This document shows positions 28,123 to 37,024 of a DNA stretch of 64,000 nucleotides, piece after piece. Below the pieces are notes generated by a model, which was given only the letters and a program-made list of their open reading frames with translations, was not told where the DNA came from and ran no database searches. The translations under genes were made by a program, and so were the position numbers. This DNA comes from Cyclobacterium sp. 1_MG-2023 (GTDB lineage: Bacteria > Bacteroidota > Bacteroidia > Cytophagales > Cyclobacteriaceae), in contig NZ_JAUOPC010000002.1 in NCBI RefSeq assembly GCF_030546805.1, forward strand, positions 434,001-498,000, written 5' to 3'. Numbering within the stretch: position 1 is the first letter of the stretch; the number at the start of each line of letters is the position of its first letter.

Positions 28123-28643
28123 TTAATTACAAAAAACACGTGTTAAAAAGCATTTAAAGTGTTATAAAAATAGTAAAAATAATCTCATTATTAGATCTTT
28201 TACTCATTTTTTTACCCAACAATTAGCAATTTTTTTTTAAAAAATTGAAATATGTCCATTTCTGGCGTTTCAAGGAGGTTTTTTTATAGTAATTAAATTT
28301 AGGATGAATGGTTTTTACAGGTTATGAAAGGGTTTTATTTGAGATATTGAGTCAGTTATTATCTTAATGTTTCGGTAAAATATGGGTTTATAAAAATTTT
28401 TATAAAAGTCTTAGGAGTGACTTTATAAGTGGAATTATATAATTTTTAAGGGTGTAATACTTGTAACGCTCAGGTTTCATAGGGAGTCTTTGTGTTCATT
28501 TATTTCATGACATTAAGGAGTAAGTAACGCTGATGTTTTATTTTTAGGCTGTGATAAGACTGATTTTCACGTATATTTGGCATCCAATCCCCTAAGAGAG
28601 AGCTTTAGGAGTAATTTTGGAATATGCATTTATTGATTAAGAA
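28123..28643. other. 521-base intergenic region
   Basis: AT-rich divergent region between a receiver gene (minus) and dCMP deaminase (plus). I see no ORF, RNA motif or convincing hairpin. Confidence 0.3.
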
Positions 28644-29126
28644 ATGAACAAACCTGATTTTGATGATATTTTTATGGAGTTAGCGGTAAATTTAGCGCAA
28701 CGCTCCCATTGTATTAAAAAACATGTAGGTGCTGTATTAACAAAAGATACTAGAATTATCTCAATCGGTTATAATGGTCCACCTCCCGGTACACACAATT
28801 GTGATGAAGAATTCCCGGAGAAAGGATGCAGGAGAGATAGTAAAGGTAGCTGTTCTCTAGCCTTACACGCAGAGCAAAATGCCATATTGTATGCCGTTAA
28901 AAACAAAGCCTCAGTGGAGGGTTCTACCTTGTTTGTAACTTTAGCTCCCTGTTTGCCTTGTGCAAGGATTATTTATTCTATGGGCATTTCCAAAGTTATC
29001 TATTTAAATTCTTATGCTGAGTATAAGGGGATAGGTGTAGATGAAGGACTTGAGTTTTTGAAGAAATTTGGGGTTACCGTCGCTAAATATGGTAAGGTGA
29101 TCAAAAATCAAGATGTTTTGATTTAG
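28644..29126 (+). CDS. dCMP deaminase family protein
   Basis: This 160-aa zinc deaminase converts dCMP to dUMP to feed thymidylate synthesis (ComEB/DCD type). Zinc ligands are H75 of HAEQNA (with catalytic E77) and C103/C106 in PCLPC. The dCMP-specific loop IGYNGPPPGTHNCDEEF is present, which separates it from tRNA or guanine deaminases. Its stop codon overlaps that of murB in convergent orientation. Confidence 0.92.
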   Translation: MNKPDFDDIFMELAVNLAQRSHCIKKHVGAVLTKDTRIISIGYNGPPPGTHNCDEEFPEKGCRRDSKGSCSLALHAEQNAILYAVKNKASVEGSTLFVTLAPCLPCARIIYSMGISKVIYLNSYAEYKGIGVDEGLEFLKKFGVTVAKYGKVIKNQDVLI

Positions 29127-30163
29127 GGATAAATCAAGCTTTTGTCATTGATCAGGTTAACTTCCCTTTCCAAGGAAATGCCAAATTTCTTTTGAACATC
29201 CAACTGGATTTCCCTACTTAATTCAAGGATTTCATTTCCATTACCCCCTCCATAATTTACCAAAACCAATGGTTGTTTGTCGTGAACACCCACTTTTCCT
29301 AACTTTTTGCCTTTCCATCCTGCACTTTCTATCAGGTAAGCAGCGGGAATCTTTATATGGGAAGGACCATTGGAGTAGCCGGGTAAAGTCGGGTACGCTA
29401 TTTTTAATTTATTATAAACTTCGACCGGAACCACCGGGTTCTTAAAAAAGCTTCCGGCATTTCCTACTCTTTTTGGATCCGGAAGTTTAGATTGACGAAT
29501 GCTAATTACTGCATCACTAATGTTTTTAGCCGTCGGCTTGGCTTGGTTCATTTTTGCCAAAATCTTTTGAATATCTCCATAACCTATATTGGGTACATGA
29601 GAGGTAGAAAGGTTGAAATTAACTTTATAGATAATGTATTTGCCCTTAAGCCCTTTTTTAAAAACACTTTCTCTATATCCGAAATTTACATCTCTTGGTA
29701 AAAATGTATGGGAAAGTCCTGAACTTATTTCTATGGCCTCCAAACTATGAAACACAGCTTTAATCTCCACTCCATAGGCACCAATGTTTTGCATAGGAGC
29801 AGCACCTACAGTACCAGGTATTAAAGACAGATTCTCTATGCCCGTTAAATTATTCTCAAGACTGTATAGAACAAAATCATGCCACATTTCACCTGCTCCT
29901 GCTGCTAAAATGACCTTATCTTTGTCTTGGCTAATTTGTTCTATCCCTCTAATATTAATCTTCAATACCAGGGCATCCAAGTCCGAGGTAAACAGCACAT
30001 TGCTGCCTCCTCCCAAAATAAGAACGGGTTTTTTGGCGTTTTTGGCAAATGTCAAAGCTTCAATTATGTTTTCTTTGCTAATTACCTCAGCAAAGAATTT
30101 AGCCTTAACAGCTATTCCAAACGTATTATAATCCTTTAATGAAATATTTTCCTGTATCTTCAT
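29123..30163 (-). CDS. murB: UDP-N-acetylenolpyruvoylglucosamine reductase
   Basis: This 346-aa flavoprotein makes UDP-N-acetylmuramate, the second committed step of peptidoglycan synthesis. FAD-binding motifs are LGGGSNVLF and PMQNIGAYGVEI. Catalytic motifs are YRESVFK, GNAGSFFKNP (Ser proton donor) and the C-terminal SLEREVNLI. The Tyr-loop/long form corresponds to type I MurB. A monocistronic gene. Confidence 0.95.
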   Translation of the reverse strand: MKIQENISLKDYNTFGIAVKAKFFAEVISKENIIEALTFAKNAKKPVLILGGGSNVLFTSDLDALVLKINIRGIEQISQDKDKVILAAGAGEMWHDFVLYSLENNLTGIENLSLIPGTVGAAPMQNIGAYGVEIKAVFHSLEAIEISSGLSHTFLPRDVNFGYRESVFKKGLKGKYIIYKVNFNLSTSHVPNIGYGDIQKILAKMNQAKPTAKNISDAVISIRQSKLPDPKRVGNAGSFFKNPVVPVEVYNKLKIAYPTLPGYSNGPSHIKIPAAYLIESAGWKGKKLGKVGVHDKQPLVLVNYGGGNGNEILELSREIQLDVQKKFGISLEREVNLINDKSLIYP

Positions 30164-30320
30164 TGTAATAATTAAATCACGAATTAAAAGATAATTTGCT
30201 CAAATTGGAAAGATTATATGGATTATGCACTTTATAATTTAATGGTAAGGTAATGGTTAAGGAATAGGTTTAGTGGGTTATCTGCTGAAAATCAGGTATT
30301 GAGTGAGATAAATTTTTATT

Positions 30321-31271
30321 ATGAAAGAAATGGTTATCAACGGCATTAGGGTCAGGCCCGGTCAATCTTTAAATATTGAAATTGCAATTGCAAGATTACC
30401 CACCCATACACTGATTGATTTGCCGGTGTTTATAAGAAGTTCAAGTACACCGGGGCCAACTGTACTCATATGTGGAGGGGTGCATGGAGATGAAATCAAT
30501 GGTATTGTTACGGTGAAAAGGATGTTAGAGGAAAATATTTTTCAGCCTATAAAAGGTACTCTAATATTTATCCCTTTGGTGAATGTCTATGGTTTTTTAA
30601 GTAATTCTCGAACTTTTCCAGATGGGAGAGATTTGAATAGAAGTTTTCCCGGAAACAATAAAGGCTCTTTGGCATCCCAAATTGCTCAAATTCTTACCAA
30701 TGAGATAATACCTCAGATTGATTATGGAATAGATTTTCATACCGGTGGGAGAATGTTATCCAATTACCCTCAAATCAGAGTAGATTTTAGAGATCAAAAA
30801 GGTTTGGAACTTGCCGAAGCCTTTGGTGCCAATTTTACAGTTAATTCGATGCATATAGATAAGTCTTTTCGAAAGGAAGCGTTTAAAAACAACAAGCATA
30901 TATTGGTTTTTGAAGGAGGAGAATCGATGAGGTTAGATGATCAGGTTATTCAGGAAGGCGTTGCGGGAACTGGTAGATTGTTAAAATATCTTGGAATGAT
31001 TAACGGTGATTATCCATTGACAAAAACCCATAAAATTGAAGAGAGTCGTTGGGTTCGTGCAAAGGTTTCAGGCATCTTTAATCCTTCTGTCTCCTTAGGG
31101 GATGAAGTAAAAAAAGGACAGATGCTTGCCAAAATTTCTGATCCTTATGGGCAGGTAAAAGTACCTATAAAAGCTTCTGCTTCTGGTTTTGTAATTGGAA
31201 TCAACAATTTGCCGGTGGTGAACGCCGGAGATGCCCTTGTACATATAGGCAAATCTCAAGTTAAAGTGTGA
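30321..31271 (+). CDS. Succinylglutamate desuccinylase/aspartoacylase family metalloenzyme
   Basis: This 316-aa cytoplasmic M14-like zinc enzyme has ligands H55 and E58 (GGVHGDEING), a third His in IDFHTGG and the substrate Arg region GRDLNRSFPG. The C-terminal part (VSGIFNPSVSLGDEVKKGQM, then a closing strand set) is a lipoyl-like barrel-sandwich typical of AstE/AspA relatives. It hydrolyses an N-acyl amino acid or trims a peptide tag. The neighbouring genes do not point to an arginine pathway, so the substrate is open. Confidence 0.85.
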   Translation: MKEMVINGIRVRPGQSLNIEIAIARLPTHTLIDLPVFIRSSSTPGPTVLICGGVHGDEINGIVTVKRMLEENIFQPIKGTLIFIPLVNVYGFLSNSRTFPDGRDLNRSFPGNNKGSLASQIAQILTNEIIPQIDYGIDFHTGGRMLSNYPQIRVDFRDQKGLELAEAFGANFTVNSMHIDKSFRKEAFKNNKHILVFEGGESMRLDDQVIQEGVAGTGRLLKYLGMINGDYPLTKTHKIEESRWVRAKVSGIFNPSVSLGDEVKKGQMLAKISDPYGQVKVPIKASASGFVIGINNLPVVNAGDALVHIGKSQVKV

Positions 31272-31363
31272 AGAGGTACAATTGAAAACCTGATGCGTAT
31301 AGAATGTTCCGATATTTAGTTCAATAACTTGTGGAGAGCATTAGCCAATAAAGGCGGCAATTG

Positions 31364-32191
31364 CTAGGGTTGCTTGACCATCGTTACGCCTTCATCTAGT
31401 TTTATTGTGGTGGTTGTTTCACAGCCCTCAGTGTTGGAATAAGTCAATTGATGGGTGACTTGTGAATTCTCACTACGTTTAATGGTCCAGTTTTCTTCAC
31501 CTGACACAGTATAAAAGTCCACTTGTGTGAGGCAGGTTTGGCTAATAACCTTGGGTTTCAATATGACGGCCTCTATCTGGTTTCCTCCCCAGTTTCGTCC
31601 TGTCAAGGCTCCACTACTTTTTATTTCCGTAAGTACATTGTTCTGGATTTTCCCTGCATGTTCTAAGTTCAATGCTAAACTTGTGCTGGATTCATTTTCG
31701 TCTTTTAAGAGTAGGCTGTCAGAAGATTCTTGGAGTACTAGCTCGGAAGTTGTTTTATTTGTTACCTGAAATAACCGGTAGCCTTCGATTGTGTTGCTGC
31801 TCGTCTGGTATCCATCATAAGTGATTTTTATGGTCGTATTGACATTGTTGTTGACCGAGCTATATTGGAACTGCAGCTTCCCCTGTCTGTCAGTAGACCC
31901 GTCTTCACAGCTGGGATTGTCGTAATCAATGGTTACAGAATACTGTTCATTGTCAATACTAATTGTAGGGCAGCCCGGTAAGCTATCCGTAAATTCAGTG
32001 TTGGAGTATACTGCAAAATCATAAAATGACAAGTAAATATGCTCATCTAAGATTTTTGAAACCCAATAGGCCTCCTCACCTTCAAAAGATTGGTCTATTT
32101 GTAAATCCTTATTGATATCAAGGTTGCAAGAGAGAAGAAAAATTAAAAAAACCAGTGGGATACATCGCTTCATTTTGTGGGCTATTTTCAT
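31364..32191 (-). CDS. Hypothetical lipoprotein (275 aa)
   Basis: A lipoprotein signal with lipobox FLLSC (Cys about residue 22) is followed by a beta-rich, Ser/Thr-rich secreted domain with four or more Cys and no recognisable family. ATG 32191 is used; ATG 32173 gives an equally good signal peptide. It probably sits in the outer membrane or on the surface, as do many Bacteroidota lipoproteins. No functional context: the flanking genes point the other way. Confidence 0.7.
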   Translation of the reverse strand: MKIAHKMKRCIPLVFLIFLLSCNLDINKDLQIDQSFEGEEAYWVSKILDEHIYLSFYDFAVYSNTEFTDSLPGCPTISIDNEQYSVTIDYDNPSCEDGSTDRQGKLQFQYSSVNNNVNTTIKITYDGYQTSSNTIEGYRLFQVTNKTTSELVLQESSDSLLLKDENESSTSLALNLEHAGKIQNNVLTEIKSSGALTGRNWGGNQIEAVILKPKVISQTCLTQVDFYTVSGEENWTIKRSENSQVTHQLTYSNTEGCETTTTIKLDEGVTMVKQP

Positions 32192-32296
32192 TGTCCCGTT
32201 AAATTAATCAAAGTTCAATAAACTTTCATCCAAACATTTCATTCCTTTTTAAATTATGTACTTTAAGGTATATTTAGGTAACCAGAAATCGAAATT

Positions 32297-33166
32297 ATGA
32301 AATATCAGGAAGGTATGCTCGTTCAAAATGCTTTAAAAGATCAAGTAATAATGATTTCCGGAGGTGGGACAGGATTAGGGGCTGCAATGGGACGTTATTT
32401 TTTATCCCTTGGCGCTAAATTGGTGATTTGTAGCAGAAATATTGAGGTATTGAAACAGGCTGCCAAGGAATTGGAGATGGAAAGTGGAGGGGAGGTTTTA
32501 CCGCTAGCATGTGACTTGAGAGATTATGAGCAAGTTGCCGAAATGTATTCACAAGCATTGGCTCACTATGGTAAAGTGGATGCAGTAGTCAATAATGCAG
32601 CCGCAAATTTCATCAGTCCAACGGACAGGTTGTCACCCAATGCTTTTCACACCATTGTGGATATTGTCTTGAAAGGAACAGCGAACTTAACCCTAGTCGC
32701 AGGGAAAAAATGGATAAAGGAAAAGACTGCCGGAACCTTCTTAAATATTGTTACTACTTATGCATTTACCGGGTCTGCTTATGTGGTACCAAGTGCTTCA
32801 GCAAAAGCCGGGGTCTTGGCCATGACGCGTTCTTTAGCGGTTGAATGGGCCCCTCACAATATCCGTTCAAATGCCATTGCACCGGGGCCATTCCCCACCT
32901 CAGGTGCTTGGGAGCGTCTACTTCCCGGTGAACTGGCAAAAAAGTTTGATCCTGCGCTGAAAAATCCTCTCGGTAGGGTGGGAGACCATCAAGAGTTGGC
33001 CAACCTTGCCGCCTACCTTGTGTCCCCATTTTCAGCCTATATCAATGGGGAAATAATAACCATTGATGGAGGCGAATGGCTTCAAGGAGCAGGGCAATTT
33101 AACGGGTTGAACGCCATTAAGCCTGAATGGTGGGATGCCATGGAAGCGCAGAGAAAGAAAAAATAG
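32297..33166 (+). CDS. SDR family oxidoreductase, 2,4-dienoyl-CoA reductase-like
   Basis: This 289-aa Rossmann-fold enzyme has the NADP-binding GGGTGLGAAMG and the NNAAANFISP motif characteristic of 2,4-dienoyl-CoA reductases (DECR/FadH-SDR). The usual YxxxK is replaced by SASAK (PSASAKAGVLAMTRSLAVEW), as is normal in that subfamily, where a different Tyr serves catalysis. It probably reduces an unsaturated acyl-CoA during beta-oxidation, functionally matching etfBA elsewhere in the window. It ends in a basic tail QRKKK. Confidence 0.85.
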   Translation: MKYQEGMLVQNALKDQVIMISGGGTGLGAAMGRYFLSLGAKLVICSRNIEVLKQAAKELEMESGGEVLPLACDLRDYEQVAEMYSQALAHYGKVDAVVNNAAANFISPTDRLSPNAFHTIVDIVLKGTANLTLVAGKKWIKEKTAGTFLNIVTTYAFTGSAYVVPSASAKAGVLAMTRSLAVEWAPHNIRSNAIAPGPFPTSGAWERLLPGELAKKFDPALKNPLGRVGDHQELANLAAYLVSPFSAYINGEIITIDGGEWLQGAGQFNGLNAIKPEWWDAMEAQRKKK

Positions 33167-33370
33167 AAATTTGCTTGTACAGGAATACCCGTATCGCAAT
33201 ATACCCAACGCTTTTTCCTATTAAGCCTAAAAATTCTTACCATCCATTCCGCCTTATTTTTGCCTAGGATCTGAAATAGCATTCGTAATGGATGCTTTAA
33301 ATAAAAAGAAATAAGATTGTTTAGGTTTCCTAGTACAACGTGAAATTTAGTTTAAACAGATTTTTTATTG

Positions 33371-33901
33371 TTAGTGGCGATCTTCCTTATACACAGGCGC
33401 TTTTTTATAGGGTAATGCTAATTTAAAATCCCAATTGGGGAGAATTTTGCTAATGTTCTGCTCGTTGATTGAAGTGGTTTCAATAAAATACCAATTGTCC
33501 CTACCTTCTGTGCCTACAGCTATCAGGTTACTCTCAGCGGTAATTGTCCCTCCAGGTACTTTGGTTGTGGTGGTAACAGGGATTATGGCATGTACTTCAG
33601 TGGTGTTGGTGCTATACTGGATGAGTTCACCAAATGTCAATTTTATGAGCCTTTGCCCTTTATCTATTTTGGTTTCTTGAATTTGCTTGAGGATTGTTTT
33701 CATGGCCTCTCGGCCCCCTGCTTTTTCTATTAGCACCGGATAAGTGAAATCCAGTAATATTTCATAATCACCGTGAATTTGGGCATAAGCGTAAATTTGA
33801 CCGGCTGTTTTAATTTCTTCTATTATCTGTGCTTCAGCCGTTAAGGTAAATTGACAAGCAGATAAAAAAAGAAAGCATAAAAAAATTCTTATCATAACCA
33901 T
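33371..33901 (-). CDS. Hypothetical secreted/lipoprotein (about 176 aa)
   Basis: ATG 33901 gives MVMIRIFLCFLFLSACQF, a signal peptide with lipobox LSAC; an upstream in-frame TTG (33934) would extend it by 11 residues and is less likely. The mature part (YAYAQIHGDYEILLDFTYP, AIIPVTTTTKVPGG, WYFIETTS) has the size and pattern of an NTF2/SnoaL-like cone fold, but I cannot place the family. Function unknown. Confidence 0.7.
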   Translation of the reverse strand: MVMIRIFLCFLFLSACQFTLTAEAQIIEEIKTAGQIYAYAQIHGDYEILLDFTYPVLIEKAGGREAMKTILKQIQETKIDKGQRLIKLTFGELIQYSTNTTEVHAIIPVTTTTKVPGGTITAESNLIAVGTEGRDNWYFIETTSINEQNISKILPNWDFKLALPYKKAPVYKEDRH

Positions 33902-33962
33902 TTTAATTTGATAGCTAAAATAGGCTTTAGTCAAGAAAATTCAAGTTAAAAACAAGAAAAGT

Positions 33963-34148
33963 TTATTGCTCAATATTATCAGCATCGAAAGTATGTAATT
34001 CGCCTTCTATAAATTGGTAGCTTATCTGAATAGGGTTACAGCAAACCTCACAATCTTCAATATAACTTTGTTCGGGTATACTCGGATCCAAAAGCATTGA
34101 GATTTCGGCGAGACAATAAGGGCATTGGAAGAAATGTTCTAATTCCAT
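33963..34148 (-). CDS. CPXCG-motif cysteine-rich small protein
   Basis: This 61-aa protein has two cysteine knuckles, C9-P-Y-C12 and C33-E-V-C36-C37, fitting the CPXCG-motif zinc-ribbon family found widely in proteobacteria and Bacteroidota. It is cytoplasmic and probably binds one zinc ion. Its role is unknown. Confidence 0.85.
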   Translation of the reverse strand: MELEHFFQCPYCLAEISMLLDPSIPEQSYIEDCEVCCNPIQISYQFIEGELHTFDADNIEQ

Positions 34149-34454
34149 GTTATTTTTATTGGTCTAGCTTATTATATCGAATATTAGCGGGCAAAGTTTT
34201 GTTTCGGTCAGGTTATCTATTGTGGGGGTAAAGTGTGGCAGTAATGCAGTAGCTTATGTTTGGCAATTTTTTAGGTGCCATTTACGCTTTGCTCAAATTC
34301 CAGTTTTGAGCCGGATAATGAACAGATTATAGGTAGATTGGTAAGGTTTGATTGGTTTTAAGCAGGGTTATTCAGAAGCAATGTCAAAAATAACAATGAG
34401 CCTTTAAAGGCAGGAAAAATAAAAGTGGAACAATTGAGAATTATAGCTGTTTTA
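34149..34454. other. 306-base intergenic region
   Basis: No ORF, RNA or convincing hairpin seen between the CPXCG gene promoter side and the ftsE stop codon. Confidence 0.3.
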
Positions 34455-35168
34455 TTACAAGCCACTACCGGACAAGGAAATGGGGGCGTTTTTGCTGTCG
34501 AGAACCTCTGCGTTTTCACATTTCAATATTCGGTAAGGGTATTTTTTTAAAAGTTCATAATTATGAGTAGCCATTAAAATAGCTGTTCCCCGCTTATTAA
34601 TTTCTTGAAAAAGTTTGAAAATACCATCTGAAACATCCGGATCGAGATTTCCGGTTGGCTCATCGGCCAAAAGTATTGATGGTTCATTGAGTAAGGCCCT
34701 TGCGATCACGACTCTTTGTTGTTCGCCTCCTGAAAGCTGATGGGGCATTTTGGTTGCTGCACCTCCCAGACCTACTCCCATTAAAACCTCAATCATTCGG
34801 TTTTTCATTTTGAGTTTGTCTTTCCAACCGGTAGCACGGAGTACGAAATAGAGGTTCTCGGCTACTGTTCTGTCCGGGAATAATTGGAAATCCTGAAATA
34901 CTATGCCTAATTTTCTTCGAAGGAATGGGATTTCCTTCTTTTTGATTTCCTGAATAGGGTAACCGGCAACAGAAGCTTCACCCATAATCAATGGTAAATC
35001 TGCATATAGGGTTTTAAGTAAAGAACTCTTTCCACTACCTGTACGTCCTATCAGGAATACAAATTCGCCCTTTTCAATGCTGAAGTTTACACTTTTTAAT
35101 ATGGTATTGATGCCTTGAAAAATACAAGCGTTTTCTACCTTAACTACTGGCTCATTTGAAAAAACCAT
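34455..35168 (-). CDS. ftsE: FtsE-like ABC transporter ATPase
   Basis: This 237-aa ATPase has Walker A GRTGSGKSS, the Q loop in VFQDFQLFPDRTVAENL, the signature LSGGEQQRVVIARALL and Walker B ILLADEPTGNLDP, plus a switch ATHN. FtsE pairs with FtsX to activate peptidoglycan hydrolases at division. No ftsX is adjacent, which is usual in Bacteroidota where it lies elsewhere. It is one base downstream of a small conserved-looking gene and in line with fsa, so these three may be cotranscribed. Confidence 0.85.
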   Translation of the reverse strand: MVFSNEPVVKVENACIFQGINTILKSVNFSIEKGEFVFLIGRTGSGKSSLLKTLYADLPLIMGEASVAGYPIQEIKKKEIPFLRRKLGIVFQDFQLFPDRTVAENLYFVLRATGWKDKLKMKNRMIEVLMGVGLGGAATKMPHQLSGGEQQRVVIARALLNEPSILLADEPTGNLDPDVSDGIFKLFQEINKRGTAILMATHNYELLKKYPYRILKCENAEVLDSKNAPISLSGSGL

Positions 35169-35169
35169 A

Positions 35170-35412
35170 TCAGAGATCTAATTTTTTTAGTTTGCCGAAA
35201 GGAAGTTCTTTGATAAGCTTTCCAAGCTCTTCCTCTTTACCTCCAAGTCCAAATTTTTCAATTTTTTTTAAGGGTCTGTCCGCTCTGAAGTAGGCCACAA
35301 GAACAAAGTTTTCATCCCTGATCTGTATATAATCAGGGATTTTTGCTTTCCCTTTCACTTTGATAATGTACATATCCGGTTCGTTTTTAATTGTAACCTT
35401 AAAGCTTGGCAA
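35170..35412 (-). CDS. Hypothetical 80-aa protein upstream of ftsE
   Basis: A small cytoplasmic basic protein with no signal peptide and a predicted beta-rich first half (FKVTIKNEPDMYIIKVKGKA, IQIRDENFVLVAYFRADRPL), ending in KKLDL. The TGA lies one base from the ftsE start codon, so the two are probably translationally coupled. I do not recognise the family; the tight link suggests a role connected to the FtsE ATPase or simply operon membership. Confidence 0.7.
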   Translation of the reverse strand: MPSFKVTIKNEPDMYIIKVKGKAKIPDYIQIRDENFVLVAYFRADRPLKKIEKFGLGGKEEELGKLIKELPFGKLKKLDL

Positions 35413-35456
35413 TGGTTTTCAAAAAGGAGCAGGTTACTTACCTGCTCCATAGAAAA

Positions 35457-36113
35457 TTATTTGTTGGCCTTGGCGTGATCAGCTAGAAATTGAGCCAAGC
35501 CTTTGTCTGTAAGTGGGTGGTTCAATAAGCCTGTAATTACTTTTAACGGGCAGGTAACCACGTCAGCTCCAAGTTCCGCACATTTCACCAAGTGCATGGT
35601 GTGACGTACAGAGGCAGCCAAAACTTCAGTTTCATAACCATAATTTTGATAAATGTGCACAATCTGGGCAATTAAATCCAGGCCATCAAAAGAGATGTCG
35701 TCTAATCTACCAATAAATGGAGAAAGGTAGGATGCTCCTGCTTTGGCAGCAAGAATGGCTTGGCCCGCAGAAAATACCAATGTGCAGTTGGTTCTGATCC
35801 CTTCACTTGAAAAATATTTGATGGCTTTTATGCCATCTTTGATCATGGGAACCTTTACAACAATTTTGTCATCGATTTTGGCAAGTTCCTTTCCTTCTTT
35901 AATGATTCCTTCAAAATCTGTGGAGATTACTTCAGCACTTACGTTTGCATCCACTATATCGCAAATAGCTTTGTAATGGTTGATGACATTTTCGTCACCA
36001 CTGATGCCTTCCTTGGCCATTAAAGATGGATTTGTGGTAACGCCATCCAATACGCCTAGGTCATAGGCTTCTTTTATTTCATTAAGATTCGCAGTATCAA
36101 TAAAGAATTTCAT
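35457..36113 (-). CDS. fsa: Fructose-6-phosphate aldolase (transaldolase-like)
   Basis: This 218-aa short transaldolase-family aldolase has the N-terminus [25 protein letters not shown], and Schiff-base Lys K87 in [20 protein letters not shown] and PFIGRLDD follow. It matches FSA/TalC-type enzymes that cleave fructose 6-phosphate or act as a short transaldolase. Length is normal. It probably heads the transcript that continues into the small protein and ftsE. Confidence 0.92.
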   Translation of the reverse strand: MKFFIDTANLNEIKEAYDLGVLDGVTTNPSLMAKEGISGDENVINHYKAICDIVDANVSAEVISTDFEGIIKEGKELAKIDDKIVVKVPMIKDGIKAIKYFSSEGIRTNCTLVFSAGQAILAAKAGASYLSPFIGRLDDISFDGLDLIAQIVHIYQNYGYETEVLAASVRHTMHLVKCAELGADVVTCPLKVITGLLNHPLTDKGLAQFLADHAKANK

Positions 36114-36194
36114 GCTTGTTTTTAGGTTTGTTGATTTGTACCGGTAAATTTAAACCAAAATTAACAAAAAGAAGGGGCTTGTGTAGGAAAAGGA

Positions 36195-36290
36195 CAAAAA
36201 AATAAGCGGCATCGCACCGCTACGACCGCCTACCCTTGCTTCCTTCCGGACCTGGGGGATTCAGCGGGAGCTGGTCGTGCCGCTTGGAAC
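36195..36290 (-). ncRNA. ffs: Bacterial SRP RNA (4.5S, small type)
   Basis: The minus strand contains the near-invariant SRP apical domain CCGGAAGGAAGCAAGGGTAG within a long hairpin. The outermost stem pairs AAGCGGCA (36204-36211) with TGCCGCTT (36278-36285). This RNA binds Ffh and targets membrane proteins. It lies between fsa and a lipoprotein gene, with no Alu domain, as expected for a Gram-negative SRP RNA. Ends are approximate. Confidence 0.95.
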
Positions 36291-36447
36291 AAAGGTAACT
36301 ATTTTCGGTTCACTCACAAAATAATTTTTCAAGCTTTGCCTAAACCCTTTATAATCAAAGAAAAAAATTTTGGCAATATTATTGATGACTATAGCCTAGA
36401 AATTACCATATATTTTCGGTGCTTTGTAAGCATAACATTTATTAGCT

Positions 36448-36795
36448 ATGAAAAAAACAATTAGTATTTTGAGTTTGGTCTTTATTATGAGTTCCTGTGC
36501 ACTTTTGCAACCTAGAGTACCCTATCAATTAGGAATGTCTGAAAGCAAGTTCTTGAGGCAGAACAAAGATGCTGTAATCAGTCAAATAAGTGAGGGCAAA
36601 AAAGTGTATCGGGTCAATAATGGAGATAGATTCTATTTATTGGTCACTTTTGAAAATGATGAATTGACAAATTTAGAGGAATTAGAATTGACGCCACAAT
36701 GGCCTGGACAAAGATATATGGATGAAAACAATCCAAACTACAATAATTCTAATAATCCGAACTACCAGCCTCAACAGAACAATCCAAACAGATAG
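36448..36795 (+). CDS. Small lipoprotein with Asn/Pro-rich tail
   Basis: This 115-aa protein has the lipoprotein signal MKKTISILSLVFIMSSC, a compact domain with a YQLGMSESKFLRQNKD/YRVNNGDRFYLLVTF pattern resembling SmpA/BamE-like folds, and a low-complexity C-terminus built from NNPNY-type repeats (residues about 92-115). Probably outer-membrane attached. The BamE-like reading is only a fold-level impression. Confidence 0.7.
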   Translation: MKKTISILSLVFIMSSCALLQPRVPYQLGMSESKFLRQNKDAVISQISEGKKVYRVNNGDRFYLLVTFENDELTNLEELELTPQWPGQRYMDENNPNYNNSNNPNYQPQQNNPNR

Positions 36796-36860
36796 TCCCG
36801 GCTGACCAAAGCTATAGTAATTATAAAGTACAAGTAACTTTATGTGGCTTGTGCAAGCAT

Positions 36861-36898
36861 GAAAAAAGGCCATCTTTTTATAAGATGGCCTTTTTTTT
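36861..36898. terminator. Bidirectional terminator
   Basis: A-run, GGCCATCTT/AAGATGGCC stem and T-run, downstream of the small lipoprotein gene. Confidence 0.85.
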
Positions 36899-37024
36899 GA
36901 TTTTAGAGAGGGTTCAAATTTAGAATTAAACAAAAAAATGTATTAAGTTTATCCCATTACTTAAAAATATGAATTAATAATTCCTTATATTTATTCCTTA
37001 TTTAGGAGATTAATACACTAACAC

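Noticed and set aside
36195-36290. Riboswitch in the fsa leader
   Set aside because: The sequence is the SRP RNA on the minus strand, recognised by its apical GGAAGGAAGCA motif.
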